This document shows positions 24,601-32,788 of a DNA stretch of 64,000 nucleotides, piece by piece; position 1 is the stretch's first letter; every line of letters begins with the position of its first letter. Source of the stretch: Leadbetterella sp040829825 (lineage in GTDB: Bacteria; Bacteroidota; Bacteroidia; Cytophagales; Spirosomataceae); assembly GCF_040829825.1 (NCBI RefSeq), contig NZ_JBFOLH010000007.1; one strand, written 5' to 3'. The notes under the pieces were generated by a model, which worked only from the letters and a program-made list of their open reading frames with translations, was not told where the DNA came from and made no database searches. Position numbers and translations under genes: made by a program.

Positions 24601-26913
24601 ATAATTGTAGACCCGGGCATTTCCTGCAAGGTCTTTGGTGTCCCCGTCTAATCCGGTAAACAAGGCATTGCTCCCTTTGTTGATGGCCGGCGATGCAGCC
24701 TGTAAGCTGAAGTCACCGGCAGAAGGGTTCGAAAACAAAGGATCTGCCCCCACCAGGTTCTGATCGGCGGCATTGCCGGTAGAATACACCTGTGTGAGGC
24801 AGTTCTTCATTGTAACCGGCCCCCAGTCTGCAATGTCGGCTCCTTCTTCGGTGGTGCTTCCCGCTTTTTTATTATCCCAGATAATACAATTGTATAAAGT
24901 GGCGCTGGCATCGCCGGCTACACCAAAACCCCCGCCAACCGATATGGAATTACCCACAATCCGGTTTTGGACAATGGTGACGTTGATCAGCAGCGCATGA
25001 GAGTAGTCGTTCGTCCACATGCCTCCGCCATACGCGTCAAAAGTGCCGGTCTGATACGCTTCATTATTGTTGATCAGGCAATTTATAAATTGAGGAGAAG
25101 ACCCGGCGGTATTGTAAACACCGCCACCCTGGCCGTACTCTCCCGCCCGGTTGGAAGCTATAACGGTATGAATGATCACCGGGCTGCTGTTGGTATTGGA
25201 GATACCGCCGCCACGTTCTGCCGAATTGTTTCTTATCACCAGGTTGCGCAATGAGGGCGAGGCATAAACATTGTTGATGCCACCCCCACGCCCTCCGCCG
25301 TACCGGCCGTTAATAATGCTGAAGCCGTCTAACACGGCCGTATTGTTCATCTTGCTGTCTGCGTCAAATACATTCCAGATTACTGGTCGTGTGTTTTCAC
25401 CGTTCAGTACGGAACCGTCACCCATGCCTCTGTTGGGCAAAATACGGTTGGAAGAAAGATCGGTGATGCCATGAGCCGGATCAAACCCTCCGAAGATCTC
25501 CACGTTGTTTTTCATAGTGAAGCTATTCTCCCCTACATTATAGGTGCCGGTCGCTACAAAAACTTTTTTCACACCCCTGGCATGGATGGCATTGTGCAGA
25601 TCAGAAGTGGCATTGGCCCAGCTGGAGCCGTTGCCTTCACCGTCCTGGGTAACGTAAATGATCCCGTTGCCATCGGGGGTAAGCGGGCCCTTAAAAGGAC
25701 TTTCATAAGCGCCCATATCGATCACCCCGTTGGTGGCGTAGTTATGAACTCTCGCATTGCCGGCAAGATCGGTGGTATGGGCATCAAGACCGGCAAACAG
25801 GGTATTGTCGCCGGCATCTATTGCCCGGGATCCGTCTTTTAGTGTATAATCACCCGTGCCCGGGTTATTGAAAATATCGGTAAGCAAATAACCGGCAGCA
25901 TTGAAGTTGCCGTTGGTAAGATCGGTGTTCCCGTTGATGAAAGAGTGTTTTCCGGTATAGGTGGCCGAGACTCCGCGCCGTAGCTTGCCGGCTACGATTG
26001 AATTGTTAAACAGAACGGTGCCGTCATAGAGATTGACATCATAAGGGCTGTTGTTGACAAAAGTAACATTGGTAAATACCGATTCTCCGAACGCATGAAA
26101 AATACCGCCGCCAGCATTACTGGCCCCGTTTGCCGTATTGTCTGCCACAAGAACGTTGATGTACACGGGCTTACAGTTCATATCGTTGTATATGCCTCCT
26201 CCCTGGTAGGCTGACACGTTGGCGGTTATGGCAACCCGGGTCAGTAAGGGGCTTGACCCCATGTCGTTGTAGATACCACCACCGTTGCCCGACGCAGAGT
26301 TCCGGGTGATGAATACATCGCTGATGTGCGGCGAGGAATTATAATTGTATATTCCCGCACCCTGGCCCGGGTAGTAGCAGTCATTGTTCCTGATGACCAG
26401 GTTCCGGAGCACCGGCGAAGCGTTGATATTCCGGATACCGGCCCCGTGGCTGGAATATCTTCCTTTTGTAATGGTGAAACCGTCTAATACGGCCGACGTG
26501 TCCATCGGGCCGCGTCCGCGTTCCGGCATATCGTTCCAGATAACAGGCCTTACATTTTCACCATCCAGTATGGAGCCGACATTCGTATCTTTGTTCGGAA
26601 GAATACGGGTGTGGGATAAGCTGGTAATGCTATGGGCCGGATCAAAACCACCGTAGATTTTTACCCCGTTTTTCATCACAAAGCTGGTATTGCCTACCTT
26701 ATAGGTGCCAATGGCCACAAATACCTTTTTCGCTCCGTCGGCATTGATGGCGTTGTGCAGGCTGGAGGTCGGGCTTCCCCAGCTGCTGCCGTCTCCGCCC
26801 CCGTTGGGAGTAACATATACGATACCCTGGGCATCAGGTGTCTGAGCGCCGGCAAAAGGGCTTAACGAAAAAAGAAATACAATAACGGTGAAAAAGAGTC
26901 CGGGGTGCTTCAT
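18679..26913 (-). CDS. giant T9SS-secreted beta-helix/MBG-repeat adhesin-like protein
   Basis: 2744 residues. The signal peptide ends at about 24 (SLSPFAGAQ). Three parallel-beta-helix segments follow (about 30-405, 410-790 and 790-1200). Each begins with a GSSW..AT..LHNAI-type block, continues through GGGIYN and SPVLRNLVIRNN repeats, and ends DLAGNARVYNY..GVIDAGAYES. Then come 16 MBG-type immunoglobulin-like modules, recognisable by YDGT (or YNGS), and a linker. The C-terminal T9SS type A sorting domain (FSLGIFPNPVQAGGQLNLKV ... GTYILQY) is at about 2670-2744. The protein is exported by the type IX system and probably attached at the cell surface for adhesion or matrix binding; the target is unknown. 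Confidence 0.9.
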   Translation of the reverse strand: MKHPGLFFTVIVFLFSLSPFAGAQTPDAQGIVYVTPNGGGDGSSWGSPTSSLHNAINADGAKKVFVAIGTYKVGNTSFVMKNGVKIYGGFDPAHSITSLSHTRILPNKDTNVGSILDGENVRPVIWNDMPERGRGPMDTSAVLDGFTITKGRYSSHGAGIRNINASPVLRNLVIRNNDCYYPGQGAGIYNYNSSPHISDVFITRNSASGNGGGIYNDMGSSPLLTRVAITANVSAYQGGGIYNDMNCKPVYINVLVADNTANGASNAGGGIFHAFGESVFTNVTFVNNSPYDVNLYDGTVLFNNSIVAGKLRRGVSATYTGKHSFINGNTDLTNGNFNAAGYLLTDIFNNPGTGDYTLKDGSRAIDAGDNTLFAGLDAHTTDLAGNARVHNYATNGVIDMGAYESPFKGPLTPDGNGIIYVTQDGEGNGSSWANATSDLHNAIHARGVKKVFVATGTYNVGENSFTMKNNVEIFGGFDPAHGITDLSSNRILPNRGMGDGSVLNGENTRPVIWNVFDADSKMNNTAVLDGFSIINGRYGGGRGGGINNVYASPSLRNLVIRNNSAERGGGISNTNSSPVIIHTVIASNRAGEYGQGGGVYNTAGSSPQFINCLINNNEAYQTGTFDAYGGGMWTNDYSHALLINVTIVQNRIVGNSISVGGGFGVAGDASATLYNCIIWDNKKAGSTTEEGADIADWGPVTMKNCLTQVYSTGNAADQNLVGADPLFSNPSAGDFSLQAASPAINKGSNALFTGLDGDTKDLAGNARVYNYTTGGVIDAGAYESAFNGEVTPGANGIAYVREGFSGNGESWETATGDLKKAIEATGTQQVFVATGNYDAPAGSSFKMKNQVKIYGGFDPDHGIRTLDNTRILPTESTGGSVLNGQNQRGIIRNDYTSSDPLDNSAVLDGFTIMNGETSGNTFGAGILNVFASPVLRNLVIKNNKLPAGGGAGMANVSASPVISNVIITRNEALRGGGMYNIDNSSPVLTDVVISHNKATSDTQFGGGGIFNQETSLKLTRVTISDNTAANAGGGIYSIKNTRIDAGNSVIENNKAPYGGGFYNNTSEAQFTNVIFRGNSATMVESGSGGGALFNQKSDLQLTNVLIEKNHANFRGGGLRNLSGNPVLTNVTFIHNTAADTAATAADIEGGTPGFNNTLVFGTVKGSYTARHSLIQGHTDSANGNIDASGIAPVNVFTDPENGDYTLLACSPAVNSGDNTLFPGLDISKVDLAGNPRVYDFANSKNIDMGAYEFQGVPADYSAITFEDSTVVYDGTPHAITVQNILQGASVSYQITDPGNQTGQGNSATAAGTYKITATITPPGNCLPIKRTATLKINKAAAVITAAQTQKHTYDGTVKNVNASLNHTEITLTFTPQRGYTAAGTYPVIVSASETANYLAASDTVSLVIEKNDLAGISFRDSSFTYDGTAKSLAVSGLPAGASVDYAGNGKVNAGIYTVIATVSHPNYRDSVLTASLTIQKATAVITTAKIQKHVYDGTVKNITASLNHAETTLSYFPQQSYTAAGTYPVIISATETANYLKAADTVSLVIEKASLSGITFRDSTFTYDGTAKSLAVSGLPAGASVDYAGNGKINAGIYTVSATVSRPNYRDSVLTASLIVQKAAAQITAARTQKHIYDGTVKNATASLNHTEATLTYSPQQGYTAVGTYPVIISATETGNYRAVSDTVSLVIEKANLSGITFRDSTFTYDGTVKSLAVSGLPADASVVYAGNGKINAGIYSVNATVSRPNYQDSVLTASLIVRKAAAQITATKTQQYVYDGAVKNVAASLNHTETTLTYSPQQGYTAVGAYPVIISAAETTNYLKVADTVSLVIEKANLSGITFRDSTYTYDGTIKSLAVSGLPAGATASYTNNDKTNAGTYTVTATVSRTNYRDSVLTATLKINKATAVITAVKTQQYVYDGAVKNVAASLNHTETTLTYSPQQGYTAVGTYPVIISAAETGNYLKVADTVSLVIEKANLSGITFRDSTFTYDGTIKSLTVSGLPAGATASYTNNDKTNAGTYTVTATVSRPQYLDSTLTAVLKINKAAAVITAVKTQKHTYDGTVKNVTASVNHTETPISYSPQQGYTAVGTYPVIVSASETANYLAASDTVNLVIEKANLSGITLRDSVFTYDGTVKALAVSGLPAGATVSYTNNNKTEVGTYTVTATVSRPQYLDSTLTATLTISKASFQGVGLSNGEFTYDGSAHFIYAWGAPEGSSITYYGNGQTNAGTYSVKVLIQKENYQDMELYTNLVIHKAQAAIWAEPFQSHVYDGSVKTVQAWLNHSETYLAYTPQQGYADAGSYTITVSANETQNYFSTSATVTLFIDKARFQGVSFPGAEYTYNGSPYALSVNGAPEGARVTYTGNNRTNAGTYKVTALVQMKNYYDLELEAELIIHKAPQQILFEEIVLKHLEDDPDFQLEATSTSGLPVSYSYAYEAELPPATVTPEGWVELRTSGYVTITAHQPGNENYLPAEPVTRQMKINSSDATLHTVILDGQVFETPDAEIYYLIDCADETDRVQTLLKTEVGASVVPGRSLTIEVPKPGIYRQTVVITSQDSTNTLTYTIIVEKRFNFEDIGVQKFNNLFLVNNNPQTNGGYTFMEYEWYKNGEKAGSGQYYSAGNQASDILDKDAVYTVRMKTAAGDWLSSCSFRFRSDASFSLGIFPNPVQAGGQLNLKVNEPGEARVRILTSTGVQVMESVVKGSPAEIKLPAEIPAGTYILQYDNGKSRKSIPFVLEK
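20340..22880 (-). repeat. 426-bp coding repeats inside the adhesin gene
   Basis: Pairs of MBG modules repeat with a 142-residue (426-bp) period. For example the sequence around GTACGT at 20935 recurs at 21361, exactly 426 bases on. Neighbouring copies are nearly identical over long stretches. The outer modules, towards both ends, are more diverged. This is the pattern expected from unequal exchange or gene conversion. Confidence 0.85.
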
Positions 26914-26944
26914 TGATGCACGTATTATCGGTAATTAAGTGGAT

Positions 26945-27003
26945 CAAAATTAGATCACGAAAGGGCAGAGGCCAGCCTGCAGGCTGTCACAAAAACGTCA
27001 CAA
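26945..27003 (-). promoter_or_regulatory. candidate adhesin promoter with palindrome and direct repeat
   Basis: The minus strand carries TAATTTTG (26952-26945), an exact TAnnTTTG -7 element, 31 bases before the adhesin start. No TTTG stands at -33. Instead a perfect 14-bp palindrome CAGCCTGCAGGCTG (26973-26986) lies there, and a direct repeat of GTGAC separated by TTTTT follows upstream (27001-26985). This arrangement suggests an activator-dependent promoter. Confidence 0.4.
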
Positions 27004-27021
27004 CTTTAAGCGAAATATTCG

Positions 27022-28767
27022 TTAAATCGTCTTAACCAGCTCGTTAACCGTCATTGATTCCGGGAGGTCCAGCTTTTTCCGGATCCGGTACCAGTTGGTT
27101 CGAATGCTCTGCGACGAGACCCCCAGGGCGGTGGCCATTTCTTTGGTCGAGAAGTTGAGTTTGGTGAGGGAAATAAACCGGATCTCAGCAGGGGAGAAGT
27201 TGGGGTATTTTTCCCTGAGCCGGTAGAGAAAGCCTCCGTGCACCTGTTCAAAAAGAGATTTGAACTGGAGCCAGTCGTCTTCGGTGAGAATGGTAGTCTG
27301 CTGGAGCTGAAGAAGGAGGTCAGGGTCTGTGTGCTTATCCAGCTGTTTTTCCAGCTCTTCTATCAGCCTGTTTTTCTCCAGGATGCTTTCGGTAAATCGT
27401 TTTAAATTAAGCCGGGCCGCTTCCAGTTCCTGGGAGGCCTTCTGCAGCTTCAGGTCTTTGGCCAGCTGCCTTTTCTTCTGGACGAAATACGTGAGGGCCA
27501 TAGCAATGCACAGCAGCAGCACCAGCAGCAGGAGCAGGTTTCTTTCGGCGGCTTTCCTTTCACGTTCCAGGGTAATGGCCGCCTGGTGCAGCTCTTCGTT
27601 CTGGCGGTCTACTTTTTGCTGGGCCCGCAATACTTTTAATGCGCTGAATTTTTCATTGTACCGGTTCAGTGCGGTTATGGAGGAATCTACGTACTGCTTG
27701 GACCGTTCCATATCTCCGGCAGCGGCATACCATTTGCTCATGACCGGGTACAGCAGCCGTAGACGGTCGGGCTGTTCTGCCTTTTGAATGTAGTGCCGGG
27801 CGTGGGCAATGAACGTTTTCGCCAGGTTCATTTTCCCTTTTTCGCGGTAGATGTCGGCCAGCAGGATAGAAGCCCCGGCAGCACAGCCATAGTCGTTCTC
27901 AGCCACCGCACCGGAGAAATCGGTCTCCAGCAGGGGAATGGCCAGGTCGTATTGTCCGCTCAGGTAGCGGTTGGCACCCATATTACCCGTGCTTATCCTT
28001 TTCCAGACCTGGGCTTCGGGGAAAGTGGTCTTCAGCACTTGCCCAAAGTAGTAATCGGAGCTGTCGGGCTTACTTTCCTGCTGGTAGCATAAGCCCAGGT
28101 TGTTCCGTGCCGCATTGATGACCATGGTATTAAACGTATTCTCGGGCAATGCCACGGCTCTTTTGAAGTAGCTTTTGGCAAGCGGGTAATCCTGGAAATA
28201 AAAATACGCTTCTCCTATCTGCATCAGGTCGCGGGCCATTTCGGGGTATTGGTCTGCATCTATGGTGGTCAGCTCTTTGTCCAGCAGCAGGTACTGCTCA
28301 AAAGCCAGCTCGTAATTTTTCTCGATCTTCCAGTAAAATTCGGCTAAGGCCCGTAAGGAGCGGGCCCTTAAAAAATCGGTATTTTCTTTGGTAGCCTGGT
28401 CCAGCTGCTTCTTTAGCTGTGCAAGCGATACGTCTTTGGGCTGAAGCTGGTAGAAGGTATTCCAGAAAACAAGAAAAAAGTCTACATTCAGCTCCAGGGG
28501 CCGGTCTTTGTGCTTTCGGGCGAAGCTTTTAATTTCTTCGGCTTTCTCGGCCCGTTTTACGGAGTCGCTTATATGGATGAGGTCGGTGTACATGGCATGA
28601 ATGCCCAATACCTTTTTGCCGTATGGCTTATGCAGCAGCGAGTCGTACTGGGCGGGTGCAGCAAGAGAAGAAAGCAGGCACAGCACCAGTAGTCCCGTAA
28701 AAGAGAACGATTTGCTTATGTGCCTGACCGGGCAGATCAATACCGGGAAACAAGGATTCAGCCCCAT
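27022..28767 (-). CDS. TPR regulator with membrane segment and LuxR-type HTH
   Basis: About 581 residues from the start chosen at 28767 (an earlier ATG at 28803 is possible); the signal peptide is SFSFTGLLVLCLLSSLAAPAQ. Extracytoplasmic TPR-like helices cover about 40-360 (YPEMARDLMQIGEAYFYFQDYPLAKSYF and similar). A transmembrane segment (NLLLLLVLLLCIAMALTYFV) and coiled coil (QLAKDLKLQKASQELEAARL) follow. The C-terminal helix-turn-helix reads FSPAEIRFISLTKLNFSTKEMATALGVSSQSIRTNWYRIRKKL. This design is common in Bacteroidota one-protein sensors that bind DNA from the membrane. It lies directly upstream of the adhesin on the same strand and may control it (inference). Confidence 0.85.
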   Translation of the reverse strand: MGLNPCFPVLICPVRHISKSFSFTGLLVLCLLSSLAAPAQYDSLLHKPYGKKVLGIHAMYTDLIHISDSVKRAEKAEEIKSFARKHKDRPLELNVDFFLVFWNTFYQLQPKDVSLAQLKKQLDQATKENTDFLRARSLRALAEFYWKIEKNYELAFEQYLLLDKELTTIDADQYPEMARDLMQIGEAYFYFQDYPLAKSYFKRAVALPENTFNTMVINAARNNLGLCYQQESKPDSSDYYFGQVLKTTFPEAQVWKRISTGNMGANRYLSGQYDLAIPLLETDFSGAVAENDYGCAAGASILLADIYREKGKMNLAKTFIAHARHYIQKAEQPDRLRLLYPVMSKWYAAAGDMERSKQYVDSSITALNRYNEKFSALKVLRAQQKVDRQNEELHQAAITLERERKAAERNLLLLLVLLLCIAMALTYFVQKKRQLAKDLKLQKASQELEAARLNLKRFTESILEKNRLIEELEKQLDKHTDPDLLLQLQQTTILTEDDWLQFKSLFEQVHGGFLYRLREKYPNFSPAEIRFISLTKLNFSTKEMATALGVSSQSIRTNWYRIRKKLDLPESMTVNELVKTI

Positions 28768-28983
28768 GACACGCAGACACTTTTGATTGATAAATAGGGT
28801 CATCCGACAAAAACGAAACCAAAGATAAGGGAAACTCGGGAATTCCGGTGGTTTTACGACCGTCAAAACTGTTTTTCACCCGAACAGAAGGGTACTGCAG
28901 GCCCGAAAGAAACAACCCCTGATTTGCGCATTAACAAGAAAATAGTGAAATTTACGTTTTTTAAAGGCATATCATTATTCACC

Positions 28984-30609
28984 ATGCGATTACTGGCTTT
29001 TCTCTTTTTCTTTTCAGCAGTGGCGCTGGGGCAGACCCGGCCAGAGGCTACGGCAGGAGAAAGCACCTTCACAGAGGGCATGAAGCTTTTTGTGCTGGAA
29101 GATTATGCCGGGGCATTGAAGCAGTTTGAGACCTGCGTAAAAGTGAACGAGAAGTCGGCGGCGGCGTTTTACATGAAGTCGCGGGCCGAAAGCGCGCTCG
29201 AACAGAACGCAAAAGCAGAATTAAGTGCGGCCTCAGCCGTAGAGCTTGACCCCAGCAGCGTCTACTACCTTCAGAATTATGCGGATATCCTGCAGAAAAA
29301 TCATAAAAGCAAAGAAGCCCGGAACGCCTGGCGTGAGCTTATCCGTCTGAAGCCCGGTGATGCCGATGCCTATTATCACCTGCTTGAGCTCCAGGCCGAT
29401 GCAGGAGAGTCTAAAGAAGCCCTGAAAACCCTGGAGCTGGCAGAAAAGCAATTTGGCGCTTCAGAAAAGATCACGAAAGCCCGGCAGCTTATCCTGCTGA
29501 AGGAAAATAAAGTAGGAGCCGCCCTCAAAGAAGGCGATAAAATGGCAGCGGAGAACCCGGAGTTTGTACTTAACCAGGCCGCTATACTGATCCGTAACGG
29601 GAAGCAGAAAGAGGCCGTAAAGCTTTTGGAGGAGGCCATTGCCGGCCACCCCGATCTTGCCGATGCCTACGGGCTGCTCAGTGAGCTGTATGCCGGTGAG
29701 AAAAACCGGGAAGCCTCCCGTCAGCTCACCGGTCAGGTGCTGCAGCAGGCGGCCTTCCCCTATTCGTTAAAAGTAAATGTATTGGGAAACCACCTGCGGG
29801 CGTTCGGGAATAATGCCGCCAGCCTGGAATCGTTGCTCGAAAGTGCCCAGGCCCTTGCGGCGGCCTACCCGGATCAGGCCCGTGCTTATCTCTATTCCGG
29901 CGATATCAGCTTCCGGTTGGGGAAACCCCTGCAGGCCCGTGCGCATTACAGCAAAGCCGTGGAGCTGGACAAAAACCAGTTTGAAGTATGGCTGGCCCTG
30001 CTCCAGATCAACTACCGCCTGGCTGATTTTGTCCGCCTGGAAAAAGATGCGGATCAGGCTACCGTTTACTTCCCGAATCAACCTGCCATCTGGTTATATC
30101 TGGGCCTGGCACAGCAGCAGAACCGCCGGCCCGATGACGCCGAAATAGCCTTTGAAGAAGCCCTTCGCCTGGGTGGAGATGCCGCTGTAAAAGCAGGAGC
30201 AGAAGCCGGGATGGCTGCGCTCAAAGGAGGTGAAACCCTGCAAACCCTGGCCAAAAGCCATGCTGACAACCCGTATGTGCAATACTTCTTTATACGGCAT
30301 ATCCTGGCATCTCAGCCGGCAGCAGCTTTGCCGGCAGCCGCTGCGCTAAGCGCCGGGTACCCGGATAACAATGCCTGCAAAATACTTTTTGCGCAGGTTT
30401 TAACGGCCAATAAAAAGGCTGAAGAGGCCCTGAAAACCCTCGGGTTTATTCCTGCCGGAGAGGCTTTACTGAGCCCCGGGTATTTTGATGCAAAAGGCGA
30501 TGCCCTCTCGGCCCTGGGAAGAACCGCCGAGGCACAGGAAGAATGGAAAAAAGCCCTGCAACTTGACAAGACCAACAAAATTATTCAGGAAAAAATAAAA
30601 CAGATCTGA
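28984..30609 (+). CDS. tetratricopeptide repeat protein
   Basis: 542 residues from the start chosen at ATG 28984, which gives a clean signal peptide MRLLAFLFFFSAVALGQ; a start at 28924 would add about 20 charged residues. TPR motifs run through the whole protein (for example MKLFVLEDYAGALKQFETCVKV, AYYHLLELQADAGESKEALKTLE, ALGRTAEAQEEWKKALQLDKTN). It is probably a periplasmic scaffold. It heads a tight operon: its TGA overlaps the ATG of the DUF4292 lipoprotein (TGATG). Confidence 0.88.
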   Translation: MRLLAFLFFFSAVALGQTRPEATAGESTFTEGMKLFVLEDYAGALKQFETCVKVNEKSAAAFYMKSRAESALEQNAKAELSAASAVELDPSSVYYLQNYADILQKNHKSKEARNAWRELIRLKPGDADAYYHLLELQADAGESKEALKTLELAEKQFGASEKITKARQLILLKENKVGAALKEGDKMAAENPEFVLNQAAILIRNGKQKEAVKLLEEAIAGHPDLADAYGLLSELYAGEKNREASRQLTGQVLQQAAFPYSLKVNVLGNHLRAFGNNAASLESLLESAQALAAAYPDQARAYLYSGDISFRLGKPLQARAHYSKAVELDKNQFEVWLALLQINYRLADFVRLEKDADQATVYFPNQPAIWLYLGLAQQQNRRPDDAEIAFEEALRLGGDAAVKAGAEAGMAALKGGETLQTLAKSHADNPYVQYFFIRHILASQPAAALPAAAALSAGYPDNNACKILFAQVLTANKKAEEALKTLGFIPAGEALLSPGYFDAKGDALSALGRTAEAQEEWKKALQLDKTNKIIQEKIKQI

Positions 30610-31385
30610 TGCGAATAACCCCCATAGTGACCGTTCTGCTTGTCCTGCTGATGGCCTCCTGCCGATCAGGAAAATTGCAAAAGAAAGGAGTGGATCTGGG
30701 AAAGACAACGGCCGACTCTGCGGTTTTTACCCCGGACGTGTCTGTTACCGGGCCGCAGTTTACCGAGCTGGGCTTACGGTCAGAAGCCCGTATCTCCTCG
30801 GCTGCATTGTCCCAGAAATTCCCGGTTACGTTTCATATCCGGAAAGACTCGGTCATCTGGGCGTCGGTTTCCGTAGGACTGGAGCTGGGCCGGGCAAAAA
30901 TCACGAAGGATTCCCTTATTTTTTTAGACAGATTTAACCGGAAAGCCTATATTGGCACCTGGAAAGAGCTGAGCGGGTCTTCAGGGTTTGACCTGAATTA
31001 CAACCTCCTGCAGGCCGTGCTTACCGGGGGTATGCTGTTTTCTCCTGAAGCAGAAGACGTCGTCGAGCCGGGCAACAGCGTATCGCTTATCCGCCAGGTG
31101 CGTAACGGGGTTTCCTTTGAAAGCCGGATCGATAATTCGGTGAATAAGCTTTTCGCGGTAAAAGGAGAAGACCCGCACAGCGGCTCGAAGCTGGAACTCA
31201 GCTTCAGCCGTTTTATTGAACAGAAAGAGCAGCTGATCCCTTCGGTCATTTCCATGCTTTTAACAGGCAGGAGCGATGCCCGCCTGGAGATCACGCATTC
31301 ACGGATTGAACTGGCCGACGAGGGGCTGAGCTTCTCTTTTAGCGTGCCCGCGGGTTACAAAACAGAGCCGCTTCCCGGACTATAG
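30609..31385 (+). CDS. DUF4292 lipoprotein
   Basis: 258 residues with lipoprotein signal MRITPIVTVLLVLLMASC (acceptor Cys18). The mature part fits DUF4292, a Bacteroidota family with a LolA/LolB-like barrel: FPVTFHIRKDSVIWASVSVGLELGRAKITKDSL in pieces at about 72-105, LDRFNRKAYIGTW, and FSFSVPAGYKTEPLPGL at the end. A role in handling lipid-anchored or outer-membrane components is possible but unproven. It lies between a TPR protein and an EnvC-like factor, an arrangement recurrent in this phylum. Confidence 0.85.
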   Translation: MRITPIVTVLLVLLMASCRSGKLQKKGVDLGKTTADSAVFTPDVSVTGPQFTELGLRSEARISSAALSQKFPVTFHIRKDSVIWASVSVGLELGRAKITKDSLIFLDRFNRKAYIGTWKELSGSSGFDLNYNLLQAVLTGGMLFSPEAEDVVEPGNSVSLIRQVRNGVSFESRIDNSVNKLFAVKGEDPHSGSKLELSFSRFIEQKEQLIPSVISMLLTGRSDARLEITHSRIELADEGLSFSFSVPAGYKTEPLPGL

Positions 31386-31387
31386 AA

Positions 31388-32761
31388 ATGATGAGATTAA
31401 CATTTATAATACTTTTGGTAGCGGTTTCATCTGTTTTCGGACAGACACAGAAGAGCCGTGCGGCGCTGGAAGCGGAAAAGAAGGAAAACCTGGAAAGAAT
31501 AGAGCAGGTGAAGAAGATCCTGGGCCAGACCCAGAAAGAAAAGCGCACTTCGCTCAGCCAGGCCCAGGCCCTCCGGCGCCAGATTGATAACCAGGAGAAA
31601 AAGATATCGCTGGCCCAGCAGGATTACGACCTTATCCAGCGGGAAATGGCCGAAAACCTGGCTACGCAGGATACCCTGCGACTGGAGCTGGGAACGCTGC
31701 AGAAAGAATATGCGGAGATCATTGTGCGCGAAGCCAAAAACAGCAGGAAGCTCACCCGCCTGGGCTTTCTCTTCTCATCGACCTCCCTGACCGAGCTGTT
31801 TATGCGGTACAAATACCTGCAGCAGTATTCGGAAAACCGGAAGGGGAAATTCGAGAAAATCAAAAACCTGGCCGAAGCGCTGAAGAAGCGGCAGGCCGAG
31901 CTGGCCCAGGGCAAGGTAAGGCAGGCCAACGTGATCCAGCAGGTATCTGAAGATAAAAAGGGGCTGGATGACCTGAAGCAGAAGCAGGATCAGATCGTCA
32001 AAGAGCTCACTTCGAAAGAAGGGCAGCTGAAAACCGAGCTGAAGAAACAGCAGGACGCCCTCCGGCGCCTGAACTCGGTGATCTCGGTGGCCATTGCCCG
32101 TGAGATTGCCGCGCGGAAAGCCGAAGAAGAGGCGAAAGCCCGGGAGGCGGCCCGCAAGAAGGCCGAAGAAACGGCCCGGCTGGAGGCCGAACGCAGGGAA
32201 GCCGAGCGCCGCAAGGCCGAGCTGGCAAAATCGTCGGGTAAAACGGTTGAGGAGGCCCCTCCGCCGAAAACCGAGGCCGCCCCTAAACGGGAGGAAGCGC
32301 CGGTTCGTGAGCCTGCAGCCGCACCTACCCGTGCAGAAGTGGCTACCGTGGCCACCGGTAAGTTCAGTGCCGCTAAAAACAAGCTGTCGTGGCCGGCAAA
32401 CGGCTTTATCTCCAGCCAGTTCGGTGTACGTGACCATGCAGTGCTGAAAGGCATTAAAGTGGATAATCACGGCGTAGACATCCGTACCGCGCCGGGGGCT
32501 GAGGTACGTTCCGTATTTGAAGGCGTAGTGCTGGATATCTCGGAAATTCCCGGGCTGAACTATGTGGTAGCTGTGCAGCACGGCGATTATTATACGGTTT
32601 ATGCCAACCTGGCCAGCGTGGCTGTACGGGTAAACCAGAAAGTTTCGGGCCGGGAGATTATCGGTACGGTAGCCGAGAAAGACGGCGTTCCCGAGATCAA
32701 CTTCCAGGTCTGGCATAATTTTACCAAATTAAACCCTGAGCTCTGGCTGGGATCTAAATAG
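31388..32761 (+). CDS. murein hydrolase activator EnvC-like, M23 domain
   Basis: 457 residues. Signal peptide MMRLTFIILLVAVSSVFGQ. Long coiled coil from about 20 to 310 (SRAALEAEKKENLERIEQVKKIL onward, in parts), an Ala/Glu/Lys-rich linker with proline-rich patches, then a C-terminal LytM/M23 domain (about 325-457): VDNHGVDIRTAPGAEVRSVFEGVVLDIS, VQHGDYYTVYANLASV and VPEINFQVW. The canonical zinc ligands HxxxD and HxH are partly lost (HGVDI kept; the HLH-type motif reads VWHN), so an activator role like EnvC is more likely than peptidase activity. It acts in the periplasm at division. Confidence 0.88.
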   Translation: MMRLTFIILLVAVSSVFGQTQKSRAALEAEKKENLERIEQVKKILGQTQKEKRTSLSQAQALRRQIDNQEKKISLAQQDYDLIQREMAENLATQDTLRLELGTLQKEYAEIIVREAKNSRKLTRLGFLFSSTSLTELFMRYKYLQQYSENRKGKFEKIKNLAEALKKRQAELAQGKVRQANVIQQVSEDKKGLDDLKQKQDQIVKELTSKEGQLKTELKKQQDALRRLNSVISVAIAREIAARKAEEEAKAREAARKKAEETARLEAERREAERRKAELAKSSGKTVEEAPPPKTEAAPKREEAPVREPAAAPTRAEVATVATGKFSAAKNKLSWPANGFISSQFGVRDHAVLKGIKVDNHGVDIRTAPGAEVRSVFEGVVLDISEIPGLNYVVAVQHGDYYTVYANLASVAVRVNQKVSGREIIGTVAEKDGVPEINFQVWHNFTKLNPELWLGSK

Positions 32762-32788
32762 TAAGCGGTATGCAAAACAGTAAGCGGT

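Noticed and set aside
20000..25800. Several plus-strand open frames of 60-130 codons opposite the adhesin
   Set aside because: They repeat with the adhesin modules and follow its codon pattern in antisense; no independent gene signals.
31775..32716. Antisense 313-codon frame over the EnvC-like gene
   Set aside because: It mirrors the biased composition of the coiled-coil coding strand; no domain pattern or start signal.
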